The position numbers were made by a program, and so were the translations under genes. A DNA stretch of 13,424 bases from Chloroflexota bacterium (GTDB taxonomy: Bacteria > Chloroflexota > Dehalococcoidia > UBA2247 > RBG-13-53-26), in assembly GCA_003650185.1 (NCBI GenBank), contig QMOF01000037.1:1-13424 (forward strand), given 5' to 3'. This document shows, one piece after another, positions 1 through 5,682 of the stretch. The notes below the pieces were generated by a model. That model saw only the letters and a list, made by a program, of their open reading frames with translations, was not told where the DNA came from and did no database searches. Positions within the stretch are counted from its first letter, which is position 1, and every line of letters begins with the position of its first letter.

Positions 1-1140
1 ACAGTGGTCTATGTTGTTCGTCCCTATCACCGCCCGGGTAAACTTCTGAATAACATAGTTCTCTTCATTGGTGCACTTCGCCGAAGATACCATGGCAAAC
101 TCAGAAGGGCTGTACTTCCTTAGCATATCCGCTACCAGCTCCAGTGCCTCCGTCCAGGTGACCTCGGTGAAGTCTCCATCACTCCTGACCAGGGGAGAAG
201 CAAGGCGAGCCGGGTGATGTACGAAGTCGGGGATGCCGAAGCGGCCTTTGACACACGCCTGATTTCGATTGGGTGCCCGATCAAGACTTGGCGTAACATT
301 AGTGATCCTGCCGCCTGTGACCTCCAAGTCCAACTGGCAGCCTACCCCGCAGTAGGGGCAGGTTGAGGTCACCGTGCGGTCGGGTGCCTTACCCCACTTG
401 GCGGTGCGCTCCACCAGGGCACCGGTGGGGCAAACGTCAACACACGCACCGCAGAACTGGCACCCCACGTCTCGAAGCGGCAGACCCAAGGCTGTGCCCA
501 CCATCACCCCGTCCGCCCGGCGGGTGATGTCGATCGCCCCCACTCCCCGCACCTCATGGCAGACGGCGACACACCGTCCGCACAGGATGCACAGGTTATA
601 GTCGCGGTCAAAGAAGGGGCTGTCCTTCTCAACAGGCAGGTTTCGGTAGGAATAGGGTATGGTCAACTCTTCAAAGCCCAGATAGTCGACTATCTTCTGC
701 AACTCGCACTGCCCGTTGCGGGGGCAGGTGACGCAGCGCTCGCTTACACCGGCATTGCGCAGACAGACGTCCAGCGGTCCGCAGCGCTCCCTCCGGTGGC
801 AACCGAAGCAGGCGTGCGGATGCTCGCTCAAGATCAGTTCCAGGATATTGCGCCTCAACTGCTGGAGCTGCGGAGTGTCCGTCGAGACCACCATCCCCTG
901 GCTGACCGGCGTGGTGCATGCCGTAGGAAAGCCTGCCACGCCCTCCACCTCCACCACACACAACCGGCAGGCCCCTTGTGGGGGCAGGTGGGGATAATAG
1001 CAAAGCGTGGGAATCCAGATACCAGCCTGCTGGGCTGCTTCGAGGATGGTGCGCCCCTCACCAGTACGGACTTCCTGGCCATCTATGGTCAGCGTGACGC
1101 TGACCTGCTCATCCCTGTCTAGCTCTGCAATGCGCTCCAA
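1..1140 (-). CDS. fdhA: NuoG/HydA-type formate dehydrogenase alpha subunit (molybdopterin), N-terminal 380 codons, runs off the left edge
   Basis: Likely catalytic subunit of a cytoplasmic NAD(P)- or ferredoxin-linked formate dehydrogenase, interconverting CO2 and formate for the methyl branch. Residues about 14-90 are a [2Fe-2S] ferredoxin domain (C47, C58, C61, C75; spacing x10, x2, x13). Residues 107-148 are a His/Cys-rich NuoG-type region, larger than usual. Two [4Fe-4S] sites follow (C184/C187/C190/C194 and C227/C230/C233/C237). The molybdopterin domain starts with CPYCGVGC (C261, C264, C268) and ACVKGRFG (C296, conserved K298). The window ends at NNIDHC, a few residues before the catalytic Cys or Sec expected in this family. 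The start is taken as TTG at 1140, because the frame has a stop just upstream and no ATG; an AGGAA lies about 5 nt before it. The gap to the upstream nuoF-like stop is 25 nt, so they are probably co-transcribed. A related NuoG-like subunit of a hydrogenase or other oxidoreductase is less likely, because the molybdopterin domain is present. Confidence 0.9.
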   Translation of the reverse strand, partial: MERIAELDRDEQVSVTLTIDGQEVRTGEGRTILEAAQQAGIWIPTLCYYPHLPPQGACRLCVVEVEGVAGFPTACTTPVSQGMVVSTDTPQLQQLRRNILELILSEHPHACFGCHRRERCGPLDVCLRNAGVSERCVTCPRNGQCELQKIVDYLGFEELTIPYSYRNLPVEKDSPFFDRDYNLCILCGRCVAVCHEVRGVGAIDITRRADGVMVGTALGLPLRDVGCQFCGACVDVCPTGALVERTAKWGKAPDRTVTSTCPYCGVGCQLDLEVTGGRITNVTPSLDRAPNRNQACVKGRFGIPDFVHHPARLASPLVRSDGDFTEVTWTEALELVADMLRKYSPSEFAMVSSAKCTNEENYVIQKFTRAVIGTNNIDHC

Positions 1141-1165
1141 TTTATTCCTGCCCCGGCTGCTTCCT

Positions 1166-2875
1166 TCACCTCAGCCGCGCCGGCGCGGGTCCACCAGAAA
1201 CGCCCATGAGGCACACCCCTGCCGGGCATCGTTTCTCATTGATATGCGCCTCGTATTCGTCCCGGAAGTAGAGCATGGTAGTAAGCACCGGGTTCGGCGC
1301 ATTCTGACCCAACGGGCACAGCGATCCATCTCTCACTGTTTGCGCCAGCTTTTGCAACTGCCCGATGTCATCCGGTTTACCCTGGCCTCTGGTTATGCCT
1401 TCCAGGACACGGAGCATGTGCGTTGTGCCTACCCGGCACGGTACGCATTTGCCACATGACTCGCTCTGAGTGAAGGCAAGCAGGTTACGGGCCAGATCCA
1501 GCGTGCAGGTTTCCTCGTCCAGGACGATGATGCTTGAGCCGAGCATCGCGCCAGCCGCCGCCATGGCCTCATAGTCAATAGGGGTGTTGAGAAAGTCCGA
1601 TGGCAGACACCCTCCGAGCGGTCCACCTACGTGGACTGCCTTGAAGCGTTTGCCGTTCGCTATGCCACCGCCGATTCCGTAGACCACCTCGGACAGGATC
1701 GTCCCCAGCCGTACCTCGATTGGCCCGATGCGGTTGACCTTGCCCGCCAGCGAGAAGACCTTGGTTCCCTTGCTCGCCTCTGTGCCGTAGCGGCGGAACC
1801 ACCCGGAGCCCCGCTGCAGGATGACTGCCACATTGGTCCAGGTCTCCGCGTTGTTGACCACCGTGGGCCTGCCCCATAAACCCGAGACTGCTGGCCCGGG
1901 AGGGTAACCTTTGGGCATGGCCCTCCTGCCCTCCAGGCGAGCTATGAGGGCGGTGTCATCCAGGCAGACCAGGCCCCCTGCCCCCTCCACGACCCGGACA
2001 TCAAATCCAAAACCGGAGCCAAATATGTCCCGCCCAAGAAGCCCTCTCTCTTCCATCTGCTGTACCGCAACCCTCAGCCGCTGAACAGCCAAAGCCTGGT
2101 CCGAGCGGCAATATATATATCCTTCGCTCGCCCCGACAGCATAGGCGCCAATTAGCATACCCTCGACGACCGAGTGGGGATCGCTTTCCAGAAGGGTCCT
2201 GTTCACAAATGAGCCAGGGTCACCTTCGTCCGCATTGCAGATGACGTACTTTTTCTCCCCCGGTGCAGCCCGGCAGGCCTCCAACTTCTCCGCGGTAGGA
2301 AAGCCAAGCCCTTCCCTCCCCCTCAGACGCGCCCTGGCTACCTCATCGACAACCTCTTCGGGCATGAGCGTCAACGCTCTGGCAAAACCGCTGTAACCGA
2401 AGTTGGCCAGATAGTGCTGCATATTCTCCGGGTCTATGATGCCGCAATTGCGCAGCACCACACGCGACTGCGGTCTGAGCATAGGGATATCGAACAGTTC
2501 CGGTGCTCCCGCCGGATGGCCGTTGCCGCGTATCATCCCAAGGGCCAGATCGAGACATGGATCGCCGTTGATCACGTGGTCCCACACGATCCTGGGCACC
2601 ATCTCCGCGGTCACGTTTCCGTAGGAAACGCCCGGTTGGCCCGGCATGGTGACGTCAACGATGGGTTCAGCATAGCACAGCCCAATGCAGCCAACCCGAC
2701 TCACCACAGCCTCGATCCCCCGCCTGGCCAGCTCGCTCTCGATAGCCGCCAGCACCGCCTCCGCCCCAGCGGCCACCCCACAGCTTGCTGCGCCCACTCG
2801 GATGATGGGCACCTTGCCGTACTTCAGAGCTTCCCACTCCAGTACGGCCTGACCGCGCATCTCTTCAAAAGTCAT
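1166..2875 (-). CDS. NuoF/HndC-like flavoprotein subunit of a formate dehydrogenase complex, with non-consensus FMN/NADH motifs and no C-terminal ferredoxin domain
   Basis: 569 aa. Residues about 20-105 are a thioredoxin-fold [2Fe-2S] domain (C32, C63, C67; GCIGLCYAEP). Residues about 135-460 are the NuoF flavin/NADH domain, and 474-520 the [4Fe-4S] site (C474, C477, C480, C520). In complex I and bifurcating hydrogenases this subunit oxidises NADH through FMN. Here the glycine-rich motif reads LRGREGLGFPTAEK (185-197 region) instead of GRGGxGFPTGxK, and the second motif reads VCLDDTAL (303-310) instead of CGEETAL, so its electron partner is uncertain. After the usual KRCPAGVC (549-555) the protein ends within 15 residues, where relatives often continue into a two-cluster ferredoxin domain. 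It is the first gene of the minus-strand unit and is followed by fdhA. The ATG at 2875 is supported by alignment with the paralogue starting at 12937 (both begin MTF[E/D]E); the Shine-Dalgarno is weak. NuoF family assignment is firm; its redox partner is not. Confidence 0.9.
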   Translation of the reverse strand: MTFEEMRGQAVLEWEALKYGKVPIIRVGAASCGVAAGAEAVLAAIESELARRGIEAVVSRVGCIGLCYAEPIVDVTMPGQPGVSYGNVTAEMVPRIVWDHVINGDPCLDLALGMIRGNGHPAGAPELFDIPMLRPQSRVVLRNCGIIDPENMQHYLANFGYSGFARALTLMPEEVVDEVARARLRGREGLGFPTAEKLEACRAAPGEKKYVICNADEGDPGSFVNRTLLESDPHSVVEGMLIGAYAVGASEGYIYCRSDQALAVQRLRVAVQQMEERGLLGRDIFGSGFGFDVRVVEGAGGLVCLDDTALIARLEGRRAMPKGYPPGPAVSGLWGRPTVVNNAETWTNVAVILQRGSGWFRRYGTEASKGTKVFSLAGKVNRIGPIEVRLGTILSEVVYGIGGGIANGKRFKAVHVGGPLGGCLPSDFLNTPIDYEAMAAAGAMLGSSIIVLDEETCTLDLARNLLAFTQSESCGKCVPCRVGTTHMLRVLEGITRGQGKPDDIGQLQKLAQTVRDGSLCPLGQNAPNPVLTTMLYFRDEYEAHINEKRCPAGVCLMGVSGGPAPARLR

Positions 2876-3032
2876 GAGTGCTTCGTGCCATGCTCAGCCG
2901 CGGGCCCCCGTCATCCCTCCGCTCTCGGCCGAACAACAGGAGGCACACCTCATTAGCTTACTCGACTGCTCCCCCCGGCAGGAATGAGACAGGATTTCCC
3001 CTCGCCGGAGACTCCCCATTGACCTCCCTCAC

Positions 3033-3088
3033 GTGGGTACCTGGCAAAGGCACCGGGCAGGGAACAGTCCTTTGCGAGTGACACCCAC
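3033..3088 (-). other. Nested hairpin candidate in the 5' leader of the nuoF-like/fdhA transcript
   Basis: Read on the minus strand, GTGGGT (3088-3083) pairs with ACCCAC (3038-3033). Inside it GCAAAGG (3075-3069) pairs with CCTTTGC (3050-3044), with internal loops of 7 and 5 nt and an 18-nt terminal loop. This would be about 100-155 nt into the transcript if the promoter at 3194-3222 is used. There is no U-tract, so it is not an intrinsic terminator. I do not recognise it as a known riboswitch. Pairing is by eye; no folding energy was computed. Confidence 0.35.
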
Positions 3089-3193
3089 CTGCAACCGAAG
3101 TGATTGCCTGCTGCCCTTTCCTTCTCCGGGGCAACCCAGCACGCCCCTTCAAGCTCTTCCTGCAAATAGCTCCCTCAGCTCCCCGCCCACCGT

Positions 3194-3222
3194 ATTTTAC
3201 CATCCATTCCAGCACTGCTCAA
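3194..3222 (-). promoter_or_regulatory. Sigma70-type promoter candidate for the nuoF-like/fdhA unit
   Basis: On the minus strand, a TTGAGC -35 (3222-3217) is separated by exactly 17 nt from a TAAAAT -10 (3199-3194). The start site would be near 3187, giving a leader of about 310 nt before the ATG at 2875. The TCAGGTCA repeat at 3229-3236 ends 6 bp upstream of the -35, where an activator often sits. Confidence 0.5.
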
Positions 3223-3302
3223 CTTTACTCAGGTCATCCTCGGCCAGCCGACGGCTCCGTCAGGTCAGGGACCTGACAGGCACCCAAACTTTGTTCAGGT
3301 CA
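3221..3302. repeat. TCAGGTCA repeat cluster with an 8-bp palindrome, operator candidate
   Basis: TCAGGTCA occurs three times in direct orientation, at 3229-3236, 3260-3267 and 3295-3302. The outer two sit in near-identical 16-mers, AACTTTACTCAGGTCA (3221-3236) and AACTTTGTTCAGGTCA (3287-3302), 14 of 16 identical. The middle copy is part of a perfect palindrome, GTCAGGTC (3259-3266) and GACCTGAC (3270-3277), with a 3-bp spacer. Two smaller palindromes adjoin it: AGCCG-A-CGGCT (3246-3256) and GACGG-CT-CCGTC (3250-3261). The centres lie about 45, 81 and 111 bp upstream of the predicted minus-strand start, as in multi-site binding by a dimeric regulator. The regulator is unknown and is not encoded here. 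Confidence 0.5.
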
Positions 3303-3551
3303 GCCCCTGGCCGGCCCAATAGTCTTGTCGTGTCACCGGTTGGTTTCCAGGGGCGCCAGCCCATCGGCGGGCCCAGTCCACCTGCGGCTTTCGACAGCGC
3401 GCGTTTGAAACACGCGGATTGCCCGGGCTTTCTACCCCCATTGCGCTGCGCTCCACCGGCCTTGGGCCGTCCCGTGGTCGAGGTGAAGGATAACCCCCAG
3501 CGCTCGCATTGCACCGACTGGGTGTTGACCCTTACCCAGGGCCCGATGAAT

Positions 3552-3580
3552 TTGCCACCGAATTTGTACGGTGCTATAAT
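3552..3580 (+). promoter_or_regulatory. Strong sigma70-type promoter of the acsE-cdh operon
   Basis: TTGCCA (3552-3557, 5 of 6 to consensus), a 17-nt spacer, then TATAAT (3575-3580, perfect) preceded by TGC at 3572-3574, which makes an extended -10. The start would be near 3587, leaving a leader of about 274 nt before the acsE GTG. No comparable promoter was seen between the downstream genes, so this likely drives the whole plus-strand cluster. Confidence 0.7.
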
Positions 3581-3655
3581 ACCTCTGAATGGCACGGGAA
3601 GGGACTATCCCCAGCCGCCTCAGAAGTCGGTGGGGGGGAGAAGCTGTAGGGTGTT

Positions 3656-3743
3656 TTGTCACTCGCTCTCGGAATGCCAGAATTCGTGGGCGCACGGGCT
3701 TTCCAATCCCCCGATCTTGGAGCAGACGTTAGATGAGTGACAA
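3656..3743 (+). other. Multi-stem structured RNA candidate in the acsE leader
   Basis: A perfect 9-bp stem joins TTGTCACTC (3656-3664) with GAGTGACAA (3735-3743). Directly inside it GCTC (3665-3668) pairs with GAGC (3720-3723). Then GGAATGCC (3671-3678) pairs with GGGCTTTCC (3697-3704) in 7 pairs plus one mismatch. It is capped by CGTG (3685-3688) and CACG (3693-3696) around a GGCG tetraloop. The stems nest coherently and lie between the promoter and the acsE start, as a riboswitch or protein-binding leader would. It does not match the cobalamin or tetrahydrofolate riboswitch cores as I remember them. Pairing is by eye only. Confidence 0.45.
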
Positions 3744-3829
3744 CCCCATGAACTACTTGACTTCCAGCACGTGTGACCTCGTATCCGGGAGAATCAGGTA
3801 GGCTTGTGCTCGGTCTGGTATGCCCGTGC

Positions 3830-3851
3830 CCTTCAGTCATATAGCTGAAGG
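3830..3851 (+). promoter_or_regulatory. Hairpin overlapping the acsE Shine-Dalgarno
   Basis: CCTTCAG (3830-3836) pairs with CTGAAGG (3845-3851) around an 8-nt loop. The 3' arm includes the first half of the very strong ribosome binding site AAGGAGGG (3848-3855), 5 nt before the GTG start. Closing the hairpin would partly hide the site, so translation of the first operon gene could be modulated. Confidence 0.45.
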
Positions 3852-3860
3852 AGGGACGCT

Positions 3861-4742
3861 GTGATCTTGATCGGCGAGAGCATCCACATCATATCCAAGG
3901 GTGTGTCCGCAGCGGTCAAGGAAAGAAACAAGAAGCCAATCCAGGACCTTGCAGTAGCCCAGACAGAGGCTGGCGCCCATTACTTGGACCTTAACATGGG
4001 CCCGGCCAGAAAAAACCCCGAGGAGACCGCGGAGTGGCTGGTAAAGACAGTCCAGGAAGTCACTGATTTACCCCTGTCAATAGATACGCTTAACCCGGTG
4101 GCCATGGAGGCAGGGCTAAAGGCCTGCACCAAGGCCAGGCCGCTCCTCAACTCGGCCTCAGGTCGCACCGACAGCAAAGAGGAGATGCTGCCGCTGGCCA
4201 AGAAGTACAACACTGATGTGGTGATTTCGGTGCTCACCGATCGGGGTTGCCCGCCCGACGTGGACTCCAGAGTAGAAAGCATCATGGATACCGTAGCCTA
4301 CGCAAACGAACTTGGTATCCCCAACGAGGACATATGGGTTGACCCGATTCTGCTGCCTGTTAGCGCCGACCAGAAGCAAGTCCTTGAGGCGCTGGAGTTC
4401 GCCAAGATCCTCAGCGACATCCTGCCCGGGATCAAGTCGACCATTGGCCTGTCCAACCTCTCCAATGGGACTCCGGAGGAACTGCGGGGAATCCTCAACC
4501 GGACCTACATGACGATGCTCGGAAGGTACGGCTTCTACTCAGCCATAGCCGATGTCCTAGACCAGGAACTGGTCAGGTTGAACAGGGGTGATCTGCCCCA
4601 GATTGTGGACGTCATCCACCGGGCGATGGATGAAGAGGACCTCGACATTTCGTCCCTGTCGCAACAGGAGAGGGAGTACGTCAAGACAGTCAGTACACTG
4701 CTGGGCAGGACGCTGTATTCCCATTCCTGGCTGGAAGACTAG
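3861..4742 (+). CDS. acsE: Methyltetrahydrofolate:corrinoid iron-sulfur protein methyltransferase
   Basis: Cytoplasmic TIM-barrel (pterin-binding) enzyme moving the N5-methyl group of methyl-THF to the cobalt of the corrinoid iron-sulfur protein, which links the methyl and carbonyl branches. The 293-aa product opens with ILIGESI and carries the family's pterin-site residues: LDLNMGP (42-48), D75 in LSIDTLN, N97 in LLNSAS, D161 in VDPILLP and N199 in GLSNLS. These match the positions I recall for the Moorella enzyme (262 aa) almost one to one; the extra length is mostly C-terminal (after about 235). The start is GTG at 3861, chosen for the strong AAGGAGGG 5 nt upstream and alignment of the N-terminus. 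It is the first gene of the operon, 26 nt before the corrinoid-protein small subunit, its direct substrate. A generic methyl-THF:corrinoid methyltransferase is possible, but context makes AcsE much the best call. Confidence 0.94.
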   Translation: MILIGESIHIISKGVSAAVKERNKKPIQDLAVAQTEAGAHYLDLNMGPARKNPEETAEWLVKTVQEVTDLPLSIDTLNPVAMEAGLKACTKARPLLNSASGRTDSKEEMLPLAKKYNTDVVISVLTDRGCPPDVDSRVESIMDTVAYANELGIPNEDIWVDPILLPVSADQKQVLEALEFAKILSDILPGIKSTIGLSNLSNGTPEELRGILNRTYMTMLGRYGFYSAIADVLDQELVRLNRGDLPQIVDVIHRAMDEEDLDISSLSQQEREYVKTVSTLLGRTLYSHSWLED

Positions 4743-4768
4743 GAGGCGCGCGAAAGGAGACACGCAGA

Positions 4769-5674
4769 ATGGACTACAAGGCACCGGTCGAGTCGTATTC
4801 CGGAAGTGTGCGAGAGGTGACTATCGGGCAGGGCTCAAAGGCGGTCAAGATTGGCGGAGAGAGCAAGCTGGCCTACAACTTCTTCGATGAGGGCTCGATC
4901 CCCAACCCGCCGAGGTTTGCCCTGGAGGTACGTGACACTGAGCCGGACAACTGGGCGCCGTGGGTACTGGAGCCGTACAAGGATGTTGTGTCTGACCCGG
5001 TGAAATGGGCCCAGAAATGCGTAGAGTATGGCGCGGAGATGGTCTGTCTCAGGCTGGCAAGCACCGACCCTGTCGGGAAGGATGCTTCGCCGAAGGAAGC
5101 AGCGGAAGCGGTCAAGAAAGTGGCTGACGCAGTCTCTGTGCCTCTGATCGTCTACGGTTCGGGCGACGACAAGAAGGACGCCGAGGTGCTGCCAGAGGTG
5201 GCAGCGACCTGCTCTGGACAGAACCTGCTTCTAGGCCCTGCCCTCAAGGAGAACTACGAAGTGATAGCCAAGGCGGCCCAGGAGCACGGGCACACGGTGA
5301 TTGCCCAGACTCCGCTGGACATCAATCTGATGAAAGAGCTGAATATAAAGCTGAGCAAGACCTTCCCGCCCGAGCGTGTAGTCATCGATCCACTGAGCTC
5401 CGGGCTGGGTTATGGCATGGAGTACAGCTTCACCATCATGGAGAGGACAAAGCATACGGGGGTGATGTTCAAAGACGCCATGACCCAGATGCCGATAATC
5501 GCTGACTTGGCGGAGGAGTGCTGGAAGACGAAAGAGGCGAAGGCGAGCAAGGAGCAGGGAATACTGTGGGAGTCTATGACCGCTCTCTCCCTCTTGCTGG
5601 CGGGGGCGAACATCGTCGTCTTGCGGCATCCCGAGACTCTGGGTCTGGTACGAGAAATTCTTAAGCAGGAGTGA
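4769..5674 (+). CDS. acsD: Corrinoid iron-sulfur protein small subunit (CODH/ACS delta subunit)
   Basis: 301 aa, close to bacterial AcsD (about 320 aa) and shorter than archaeal CdhD. With AcsC it forms the heterodimer that carries the methyl-cobamide between AcsE and ACS; the TIM-barrel small subunit helps cap the corrinoid. Visible features are the N-terminal IGGESKLAYNFFDEG segment (28-43 region), a barrel containing VCLRLASTDP, VPLIVYGSGD and NLLLGPALKENY, and a C-terminal TALSLLLAGANIVVLRHPE. No cysteine cluster is present, as expected for this subunit. The start ATG at 4769 has AAAGGAG 9 nt upstream. It ends 8 nt before cdhA, so expression is probably coupled. Also named cdhD. Confidence 0.94.
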   Translation: MDYKAPVESYSGSVREVTIGQGSKAVKIGGESKLAYNFFDEGSIPNPPRFALEVRDTEPDNWAPWVLEPYKDVVSDPVKWAQKCVEYGAEMVCLRLASTDPVGKDASPKEAAEAVKKVADAVSVPLIVYGSGDDKKDAEVLPEVAATCSGQNLLLGPALKENYEVIAKAAQEHGHTVIAQTPLDINLMKELNIKLSKTFPPERVVIDPLSSGLGYGMEYSFTIMERTKHTGVMFKDAMTQMPIIADLAEECWKTKEAKASKEQGILWESMTALSLLLAGANIVVLRHPETLGLVREILKQE

Positions 5675-5682
5675 TATGAACC

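Larger units (their letters stand above)
2876..3860. other. 985-bp divergent intergenic control region
   Basis: No convincing gene lies between the divergent nuoF-like gene and acsE. Open frames here (for example 3033-3740 plus strand, 3260-3595 minus strand) have low-complexity Pro/Ser/Arg-rich translations, resemble no family I know and run through the promoters. The region holds a minus-strand promoter candidate (3194-3222), a TCAGGTCA repeat/palindrome cluster (3221-3302), a plus-strand promoter with a perfect -10 (3552-3580), structured leader candidates on both sides, and a hairpin at the acsE ribosome binding site. Between 3303 and 3551 I see only a small palindrome (CGCGT-7 nt-ACGCG, 3400-3416) and nothing else interpretable. 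Confidence 0.75.

Noticed and set aside
556..1122. 188-codon plus-strand open frame at the left end
   Set aside because: It lies opposite the clear iron-sulfur and molybdopterin motifs of fdhA.
1141..1200. Frameshift or stop-codon readthrough joining the nuoF-like gene and fdhA
   Set aside because: The nuoF-like stop and the fdhA frame differ, fdhA has its own AGGAA and TTG start, and the missing ferredoxin tail is not found in another frame of the 25-nt gap.
3260..3595. 111-codon minus-strand open frame, considered as a degraded transposase or small protein
   Set aside because: Translation is Gly/Pro/Arg-rich with no recognisable motif, and it covers the operator palindrome and the plus promoter.
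3033..3740. 235-codon plus-strand open frame in the divergent region
   Set aside because: Low-complexity composition, no family resemblance, no convincing ribosome binding site, and it runs through the plus-strand promoter and the leader structure.
3587..3860. Cobalamin or tetrahydrofolate riboswitch in the acsE leader
   Set aside because: Expected from pathway logic, but the conserved B12-box and folate-riboswitch cores, as I remember them, are not visible. Left as an unclassified structured leader.
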